Part shown: positions 55,701 to 64,000 of the stretch, one piece after another
Layout of the letters: each line of letters starts with the position of its first letter
How positions within the stretch are numbered: the first letter of the stretch is position 1
DNA from: Syngnathus acus
Lineage: Eukaryota > Chordata > Actinopteri > Syngnathiformes > Syngnathidae
Length of the DNA: 64,000 bases
Reading direction: 5' to 3'
NCBI RefSeq assembly: GCF_901709675.1
Contig: NC_051094.1
Location: forward strand, 1,838,501 to 1,902,500
Notes under the pieces: model-generated
What the model was told of the DNA's origin: nothing
Seen by the model: only the letters and a program-made list of their open reading frames with translations
Databases searched by the model: none
Translations under genes and position numbers: made by a program

Positions 55701-58623
55701 TTTTAAAAAGACGAGAGGGGAAGGGTGATTCCCGTTTCTTTTAAGTGTCAAAATTTGAGAAGTTATCTATTTAGTAGAATCTCGCTAAGTGGAGTGTTGA
55801 AGAAATATTGCTATTTAAGATGCCTTCATTACTGCACAGTAAAATTCTAATTGGTCTTATTAAGGAGCTTAACTCTAATAGCAGCTGTCGGCAATATGAG
55901 TGTCTAAGTTCTTTTTTCCTCCCCCCCGTTTGTGACTCATCAGCTTTCTTGCAGAACATATGAATAATGTCAACGAGGGAGAAGCACTGACATCAGTTTG
56001 TTTTCGAAAAAACACTAAATTGTGTGCGTCGGCGGAGCATCCAAAAACTGAAGCGGCACGTTTCACCAAAAAACAACAGTACAGACTTGACGCAAAAGAA
56101 AAAAAGTTCATGGAATGGCGTAGCAATAATTGACCCCATTTAAAAAATCTTGATACTAATTAGCGGGCTTTGGGCGTAAATAATTTAAGCACTGTCTCTG
56201 GAACACACAAACAATGTTATCATCACGCACATGAATTTGCATATTTGTGCACGAGCACCATCTCAATCAATAAGCATGCGTGCTCGAGCTGTTCTGGAAA
56301 CAGACTTGGTAATAAAGCCGCCGCCGCCGCCGCCGTGTGAAAGTAGAACAGAAATACAGACTGGCCCATTTCTGCCTTGGCTCCACCCTCTCCTCCTCTC
56401 CACTCATCCCCTCACTTGTTCTTCACCTTCTCCAAATCATTTGTTTTATTAATGCTTCCTTGTCTTTCTCTTTTGTCTCAATGAGTTAAATCACAACCTC
56501 TAATTTACAGCTACAGGCAAACACACTCGCGCCGCAGACGAGCCCGCTGATGAGGATGACTGAAAACATACGCGGGGAGCGGCGTGTGTAAAATTTTAAA
56601 TGTCTGTTAAGTGTCCTTTTTTTTTTATCCGTGGTTATTTACATAAGAAAATGACAACGTGTGCATAAGAATGAGAAAGGAAAAAAAAAAAAAAAAAGGA
56701 TGCGCACTGGAGCAGAGGCGAAGCGAGACAGAAGGAGACGGGCGGAGAGAGTAAATCCAGTGACACTGAAGAGGGGAGCACTCAGGTGTGGTGAGAGGAT
56801 TATACAAAACCCTGAGTATAAATGACAGTAAACACCTGAATGACAGAGAGACGAGGGGGGCGGGAGCTTGGGTGAGCGCTGCAGTTTAGAGGTCCTTGAA
56901 GAGAACATCAGCAACACTTTGATGCATTAAAGGTTAGACTGGAGTGTCAGAAAAGTTCCAGGACTAGCATGGCCATCTTTATATCATCCACATTTTGAAA
57001 CGGGTCCTTGATGGACCTCTTGAGATTGGGGAAAGAGGAAAAAACTAAATGAGACAAGTCATGCTCTCGCATGATGATGTTATTTTTGGCCAGGAACTGT
57101 CAGATGCTCAGAGTATGGTGAAGCAGCTACAAGTTGGCGTTCCACAACTGTCGCTTCTTCTCACGCAATGAGCGAAGCAAAGTCCGCAGATATCTGATCT
57201 AGCCTGGCACATATTAAAGGAAGTTCACTTTTTCTTTTCGTATGTTTGATGTTATTTATGCATGGAGGGTCACTAATATGTATTGGGAAGATCTTTACCT
57301 ATCTCTCATCAACTAAATCTGAGTCATACCTCAACAGGACTAAAGAAAGACCAACCAACCAAGAGAAAATGTGATTATTTTGAATCTTTTGTATCGTAAT
57401 GTACAGTACTTAGAAAAAGAGATCTCGGCATAGGGGTTAATTCCCATCCCTCAAGGGGAAATTTTTCCACGCAGTAAAAAGGGCACTCATAATAGTGCAA
57501 TGCGAGTATTTTTGTGAGGGAATGGAGCATTCAGAGACAGTTCTTGAGCAAATGTGAGGCATAGCAAAGTGTATTTCATGCCGCATTGTCAACACGATCC
57601 AGCTATTCCTCGCATGGTAATTTTTTTGTGCACCATTAGCGGCGCTGCCAACACATTTGCCTCTGACGGGACGCTCAAACGCGCTTTTAACCTTTTGGCT
57701 TGGGGTTAAATTCCAAAGAGAGCGGAGCGTGTTGCATCCGAAATCTGCTCTTAGTTAAATCCCTCACCTCTGGAGCCATATCACTGTACATCGCTGACTC
57801 TACATGAAGCATGACCCTGTTTCCCCTCCAACCGCGACCCCCCCTCCCTCACAGCCTTGGAAGATCGAGGAGCACAGGGGGAAAGGCATGCCAAGGCAGA
57901 AGACACTTTTAAGCAAAGATTAAAGGTTTTCCTTTTTAATCAGTCATTTGGCAGCAATGTTAGCATTTCACCCTAGCGTGGCTACGGATCAATTTTTAAT
58001 GCCGCGGTGCAGCGAGCAGACAGGGTGATTGGCAGAGTGAGGAGCTATTTACAAAGGCTCTATTTACAATTTTTCCATAGAAATACACTGAGGGCACAAT
58101 TGACATCTCTCACCGAATATCAAATGAGCTCCTTCCCCGTACTCCCGTCGTCGCGAGGCATGACCTCAGCCGTTCCCCCGATGATCACCGCTTCATGCGC
58201 AGGCGTGCGTGTTTACTCGCATGTCTCATAAGGCGGAATAATAAAGGCTCGACACCTCTCTTCACTTGCATTGTGTTATACTTTAGTGTTGCATTGCCAA
58301 GAGCTGGGTAACTAGGTCAATCAAGTCTGGCATAAACAAATAAGGAGAATATACCCAGTGGGGTCTGCTAATGACAAAAATGTTTGGATTTTATCACTCT
58401 ATTAATGTTTCTGCGGTACGAAAGGTCAACACGGTACTATAGTTGGGGAGAATATTCCTTTTAAATTAATCTATCGTGAAAGCTCAGGAAATCAGGAGAG
58501 AAGTCAGAATTCAGCAAGGCGTGCTTCAAAACAAGGTTTAAAACAAACAATGGTGAATAAGAATTCAAAGTTTAGAAAGAAAACAAGTTATGGTTAACTG
58601 TTTGACTCCATATGGAAATGAGG
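46727..58623. other. Distal upstream flank, no gene recognised
   Basis: No exon recognised on either strand. Features seen are a perfect DR1 motif (54637-54649), a CCG repeat near 56317-56333, a GA repeat near 52976-52991, poly-A/T and poly-C runs, and otherwise unique moderately AT-rich DNA. Confidence 0.55.
54637..54649 (+). promoter_or_regulatory. Perfect DR1 motif AGGTCAAAGGTCA
   Basis: Two exact AGGTCA half sites separated by one A form the optimal consensus for COUP-TF/HNF4/RXR-type dimers. It lies about 17.4 kb upstream of the nr2f1 start codon and outside any visible repeat. Function is inferred from the motif only. Confidence 0.4.
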
Positions 58624-58795
58624 TACCGTAATTTTCGGACTATAAGTCGCACCGGAGTATAAGTCGCACCAGCCATAAAATGCCCAAAAAAGTGAAAAAA
58701 ATCATATATATGTATATAAGTCGCTCCTGAGTATAAGTCGCCCCCCCACCCAAACTATGAAAAAAACCGCGACTTATAGTCCGAAAATTACGGTA
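58624..58795. mobile_element. 172-bp palindromic MITE with TA flanks
   Basis: The ends are nearly perfect inverted repeats of about 25 bp (CCGTAATTTTCGGACTATAA and its inverse) flanked by TA on both sides, as for Tc1/mariner-type target duplications. Internal 'agtataagtcgcacc' motifs are repeated. No coding capacity. Confidence 0.85.
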
Positions 58796-59579
58796 TGTTT
58801 AATTACAACATAGCCAGTACATTAAAACAGATTTGTGAACACAATTTGAGGGAATTGGGCTTTTTTTTTTTTTTTTTATCTCTGGGTTCAGCCAAAACAA
58901 GTGTTGCTTTTAAATTTTTATTCAGTGTACTGTCCATTACCACCACACCATCGTGTTTCCGTCCATTTACTCCAAGCCAATTTAACCAATATTTTGAGGT
59001 GAAAAGGATAACCTTGATAAATGTGCTCTGCATTCTGTAGTGAAAGCTGGCTCAATAAGCCAAAGATTGTTTTATGACATAGAATATTGACTTTGTACTT
59101 CCAGAGGCAAACGCCAAACATCCGTTTCAAGGGTAGAACATTTTACACACAAAAAAGCCCAGATGATTGAGACCTTCAGCACCTCACAAGTTCACGTTTG
59201 TATAGACCCGACACTGATTTTCCTCCCCGATCGTCCACAAATCCAACCTTGGTCTCTCTGTCAATCCATCCAGCCATTCATCAATCCATTCACTCACACA
59301 GTCAACCAGCCCTCGAGCTGACCGACACACACAACATTGATCCAGTGATTGACCCCGCGCTGGCGGATCAATACGCTCTTAAATGGCATCATTGTAAGCG
59401 CTTAGGCACAATAGGCAGATGTTGTTTGCGCAGTTCATTTCCAAGGAAGAAAGGTTGTTTCGGGCTCTCACTCGAGTCAGCGCTGGATTGTACTTGTACA
59501 TGACTGCAGTGGTTAATAAAAAAAAAGTATTTGAGCTCAAGGTTTTCTGTGCAGTGCTAGCTAGCAACCCATGCAAAAC

Positions 59580-59826
59580 TACAGTAATTTCTGGACTATG
59601 AGCCACAGCTGCTAAAATTCGGGGAAATTTTGTTCATATATAAGCCGCACCTGACTATAAGTCGCAGGTGTTTAAATGTTTAATTTTCATATATGAGAGA
59701 ATAAGCACAAATCATACAATATCATAATAATCATTAAAAATCCATAGATAAACCACACTAGACTATAAACCGCAGGGTTCAAAGCTTGTGCAAAAAGTAG
59801 CGGCTTATATTCGGGAAAATACGGTA
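59580..59826. mobile_element. 247-bp MITE related to the one at 58624
   Basis: The ends TACAGTAATTTCTGGACTAT and GGGAAAATACGGTA are diverged inverses of each other, and internal 'gactataagtcgcagg' and 'gactataaaccgcagg' motifs match the family. TA flanks both ends. It is older than the copy 800 bp to its left. Confidence 0.75.
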
Positions 59827-62800
59827 CATACTCGATACGTGCTAGTACACTAAAAATAGCACGGCAGACATTTCACAGAAATTATTCCAATCATTTTCGG
59901 AAATGTATATTATACTAAAGGAATTAACTTGAAGGAAAAGTAGTCTTGCAGAGGCTAATGTTCAGTGGCACCATTTTTGTCTGTGTGCATATAGAAACCT
60001 TTTTGGGTAGAAGCTGAGTCCAACATATTGGCATTAAATGACTGGAACTCTGACAAGCCTCGGAGCTCTGTCGCTGCGGTTCACAGGTCTTGTTAGCCAA
60101 GGTGTCGGCATGGTGGAAATGATGGTGCCTGTGTGTGTGTGTTGGGCGGGAAGGTTTGAGGGGTGACTTTAGACAGCAGTCCTACCTCCACCTCCTCACC
60201 TGACACCTGTAATAAAACTAAACAGGGCCAAGGTGCTATGCTGTATATGTGTGTATTGTGGGGATGTGTGCACCCCCCCCCCCCCCGGGATGTGTGCACA
60301 CCCCCCCCCCCCCAAAAAAGGAGCACAGGTGCTCCCACTCTTGTTGCTGCTGTCACCAATTTGTTGGAGCCTCCAGACAGAAGTAGGAGTAAGGTGACGG
60401 AGCTAGGGCTTGATAAACACAGAAGCCCGGCTTCGATTTCCCATCCAGTCCACTTTGGAAATGCATGGCTCTTCCTGGACACTCTTGGCCAGATGAAAGA
60501 GGAGGAGGAGGTTGGGGTGAGAGGGAGGGAGGGGCAGCCACAACAGAGACTTGTGGTGTGATGGGCTAAATAAAATAATAGCCATGAGGGAGAAGGTAAA
60601 GAGAAAGTGATGAGTGGAGGACATGGCGGAGAATTTGGGAAAGAGATGAGCACTGATGGTGCGGTGATGTGGGATGGACGGGAGATGGATAGAAAGATGG
60701 AGATGGAGGATAGGTCGATAGACAATAGGTAGGATGAATTGAAAAATTGGTAGATAATTATAGGATGAATGGATAAATGGTTGGATAGGTCTCCAACATG
60801 GCTGACAGAATGCCTATTTCTCTCCTCGCCACAATATCGCCTTCCCTCCATTCCTCGGAAACAACTCGCAACGTTACGCCTTTCAGCTGATATCAAAAGT
60901 TTCCAGTCGGGTGTCAGCGAAAGGAGGTGGGGCACGGAACTACCCTCTGCCCCCCTGGAGAGTTAAGGAGATCACATTTGAACCCCCAGCTCCCAAACTA
61001 AACCCCACCCTACCGTTCCCCTCCCTCCTGCCTTAACAGCAACATAAGAGGACAAGTGTGGGCTCTAAGCACCAGTGATCAAACACGAGCGGCTGCTGGG
61101 TGCGTTCGGCTCAGGACGGTTGGCCTAATAGGATTGGAAGCCCCCAGGTGAGCCAAGGACACCTCCAATCAGCCTGATTAGCCAAAAGGCAGAGCCGCAT
61201 TTGGTGCTGATGCAGTAGCGAGTGATGCACGCTCCTAAAAGGATCACGGGGGCTGTGGAGAATATCAGAAAAGTTGTGAAGCCGTGGATGGCAGCTCGTG
61301 TCAACTTTGGTGCAAGAATTAAGAAATTATTAAAGTGGTAAAGTGCCTGTTTTTTAACATGGTTAATAATCATACCTCACTTGTACACTGACAGCACTTG
61401 CAACAGTTTTTAAACTCACAAAAACAATTCAGACTAAGCAAAAGTCATCCAGCATGTAAAAACACACAAAAACTTAAACAACAGAGACTCTCTCCGCTTC
61501 GCTTTTTCCTCATCATGAAATATCTTTTTATGTCACACAGTAGATACTCAATGCTTCTAACCGGAAACATAGTTTTCCTGGGAAAATTCAATTTTTTGAC
61601 TCCTCGCAGGGCTCTCAAAAGCAAATATTTTCCCGTTTGTCGGGGAATACAACATAGTTTACTCTTCTACGGTTCGGTCCATAACACATATAAACACTCA
61701 ATGCCGCTTTATGTTCTTCTCCCCCGCAAAAGCTTCCCTGCAGTGGGAAATGGACTTGAAGCATTTCCACTTGACTGTTGTATGTCACGCATGTACCTTG
61801 TGGCCAGACATTGGACAAGCTGCGGAATCCAAATCCTTTGTGACAGGTTTCTCACGGAGCAGTAGACCCAAGGGGATTTGACCCCAGAGAAGCTTTCCAC
61901 TTGCTGACAACATGAACAAATATTCTCCCTCCCTCCCACACACACACACACACACATTCTCTGTGTCATCTTGCCACAGGCCGTTCGTGCCATGTTACCT
62001 CCTCGCCTCATCAGTGTCCCCAGGTTGATTGTCGCTCTACTTCTACAAGCCACACAATTACTTGTACAGTAGAAATAGCAGAGTTGAAGCCCTACAGGGA
62101 TTCCCGATGCCAGTCTACCTCAGATTAGCTCATTCCTGATCTTTATAACTTGTGATTTCTTCCCAATCGGAGTAGAAACACTGACCTTGAATAGAGGCGG
62201 TCAAATGGAACAGAGAATTACACCGTCAGCTTGGTTTGCTTTAAAAGAGGGAGTTAATGTACAGCTCTGTACTCTGATGGTAACTCTTCTCCCATGAGAC
62301 ACGCACACGCACACGCCCGCGCTATGTAATCTACGTTATCAACAAAACTCAAGCATGCCATCACTCATCTCAGCGCGCCTATTTATGCCTTCCACTAATA
62401 AATTTTTATTTAGTACCTACATTGAGGACTTTTAAATTATAGTGTACAATAAACCTGGCACGCGCTCCTTCAAAGCTCTTTCAGGGAATGTTAAGGCAAT
62501 ATCGTAAGCAATTTTCCAAAGTGGATTACAAATTTCTCATTCAGGTTTTATAGCACATTACAATAACTTAACCACAGCTAAATGTTACGCATAAATTAGG
62601 AAATATGGGCTGCCTAATATGCTATTTTTCTTTATCTGTCTTTCTTTTTTTTTTCTTCTTCTTATGCAAAGCCTGCCTTGCCAGGGAGCATGCTGGTTTG
62701 TGTGGCGAAGGAGTCAATAATCTTTATGAGGTGGGTTTTAATTACAAGGAAATAACAGAGTATCCTCCTCAAGGCAAGTCTCCATCAATCTCGATTCCGC

Positions 62801-64000
62801 ATCGAGCCGTACGTAGCTTCGGCGGCCACGCGCGCCCATGCACACATTTTATCTTTTAATCTCCGAGAAGCCACCCTCGCAAAGACACGTGAGGCAAACT
62901 GTTGCTGGATGCCGCCTCCGCCTCCCCACACACAAATGTCCACTTAAACAAGCAACACATGCTTTACTGAGCGAGGGATGCGCAAACACACCTGCGAGCT
63001 GGCAGGCTAATCCACCGAAAAAGGTTGAGGCTGATGTCTTCCCAGATGATGACAATCTAAGAGGTCGCATCAGTCATGTGCTAAGGTCAACCTTCCCGTA
63101 AAGGTCTTTTCTTAAATAATACCTCACATGTCCACAATTCCAACCTTTATAAAGTGAATTTCAACTTAAATGCGTTCATTTTAATTTCCCTAATTCCGTT
63201 TTTTTAGTTGAAAACAAATTAAGAAAAATCTTTTAACCGACTGAATAATTGATTGTTCTTGTTGTTTCAATTAAGTCTTTCATCATTGGCTCTATTAATA
63301 ATGTGCAGCGAAAAACGTAAACAAAGACATTGGTTGTGAGCATTTCTATTATTGTCTGTTTTTCCCCATAAATTGGCAAAAATTAAAGGGACAGTGTATG
63401 TAATGTTTTGATTTTTCAAAGTTCATTCATTTAAAAAAATCACCATTAATTTCAACAAAAAAATGTTCTATCACAACTTATATATATATTTTTTTAAATA
63501 GAATTGTTGGTCTAGTAATCAATGACAAGTCTCATAGCATGCTATGTGCTGTCATATACCTTCAGCCATTTTGAAAAAACAAACAAAAAAAACCATCATT
63601 ACTCAAACCTGGCTAGCAATTGGTATTACAGCGAAGCCTCGGAAATCGAACAACACACTTTCTTACAATTGTTTTACTCCCTGCAGAGATAAAGGGCTTT
63701 CCCACATGGAGCTCACATGCATGTCGGCCCGCTCGGGCATATGTTTGCAAGTGAGCGCAATATGTGTTGGTTTACACGTGAATCTGCGTGTTGCTTGTTT
63801 CCAATGCGTGCCGCAGTGAGTGAAGATCTGCAGATGCACTGCAGCATATGCTCCTGCTGGGAGTGTGCTGGCTGTGGATGAATGTCACTAATAGGCCGTC
63901 CCATCAGTGTTTACATGCATTTATGGAAGTGAGCTGTGCTGTCCATACCTGAGGTCCAACTTGTAATTTTGTGTAGTATTTGTGTTTATGCTTGCCGATG
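59827..64000. other. Distal flank, no gene recognised
   Basis: No exon recognised. It contains duplicated poly-C blocks (60262-60313), degenerate GATG/GATA repeats (60660-60785) and a CA tract (61937-61955). The long minus-strand open frame at 60093-60935 is low-complexity and not supported as a gene. Confidence 0.55.
60262..60313 (+). repeat. Tandem duplication of GGGATGTGTGCAC + poly-C
   Basis: The unit GGGATGTGTGCA(CA) followed by 13-14 C occurs twice in direct succession, with C runs at 60273-60286 and about 60300-60313. Confidence 0.85.

Noticed and set aside
60093-60935. 280-codon minus-strand open frame, the longest in the window
   Set aside because: It is Ser/Pro/Leu/His-rich low-complexity translation of poly-C and GATG/TCCTCC repeats, with no recognisable domain and no splice context.

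Overview
The window is vertebrate nuclear DNA, most likely from a teleost fish. It has spliced genes with GT-AG introns, long non-coding stretches full of microsatellites, DNA-transposon debris, and no operon structure. The only complete protein-coding gene is nr2f1 (COUP transcription factor 1, COUP-TFI), on the minus strand. It has three coding exons (37209-36777, 35795-35268, 32178-31904) that join in phase into a 411-residue orphan nuclear receptor. The compact N-terminus without the mammalian glycine-rich tract and the small introns (981 and 3089 bp) fit a fish. From memory the length fits the nr2f1a copy, but the a/b assignment is not proven.

A second gene enters from the left. The last coding exon of fam172a/arb2a lies on the plus strand (8245-8405) and ends in an HQDL tail that resembles an ER-retention signal. 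Its 3' end faces the 3' end of nr2f1 about 23.5 kb away, the same convergent NR2F1-FAM172A order known in mammals. Bases 1-8244 are therefore read as the last intron of fam172a.

Between the two genes lies the most unusual object: a 7.0-kb mobile-element complex (18879-25887). Its ends are hAT-like (CAGTGTTTCCCAA / inverse) and it is flanked by a perfect 8-bp target duplication, CTTTAAGG. Inside is a giant imperfect palindrome (19345-25590) with arms of about 1.3 kb. These enclose a tandem satellite of about 320 bp whose monomers each contain a further hairpin. Every monomer also carries a DR1 nuclear-receptor motif (TGACCTTTGACCA), the site class that COUP-TF itself binds. There are 14 copies, one with a mismatch, about 7.5-11.5 kb past the nr2f1 stop codon. 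No transposase gene is visible.

Upstream of nr2f1 (from about 38100 to 64000) no further exons were recognised. The region holds three palindromic TA-flanked MITE-like elements (46.5, 58.6 and 59.6 kb), several microsatellites and long poly-G/poly-C runs, and a second perfect DR1 at 54637-54649. The layout fits a developmental regulator in a gene-poor regulatory landscape. Conservation could not be tested here.
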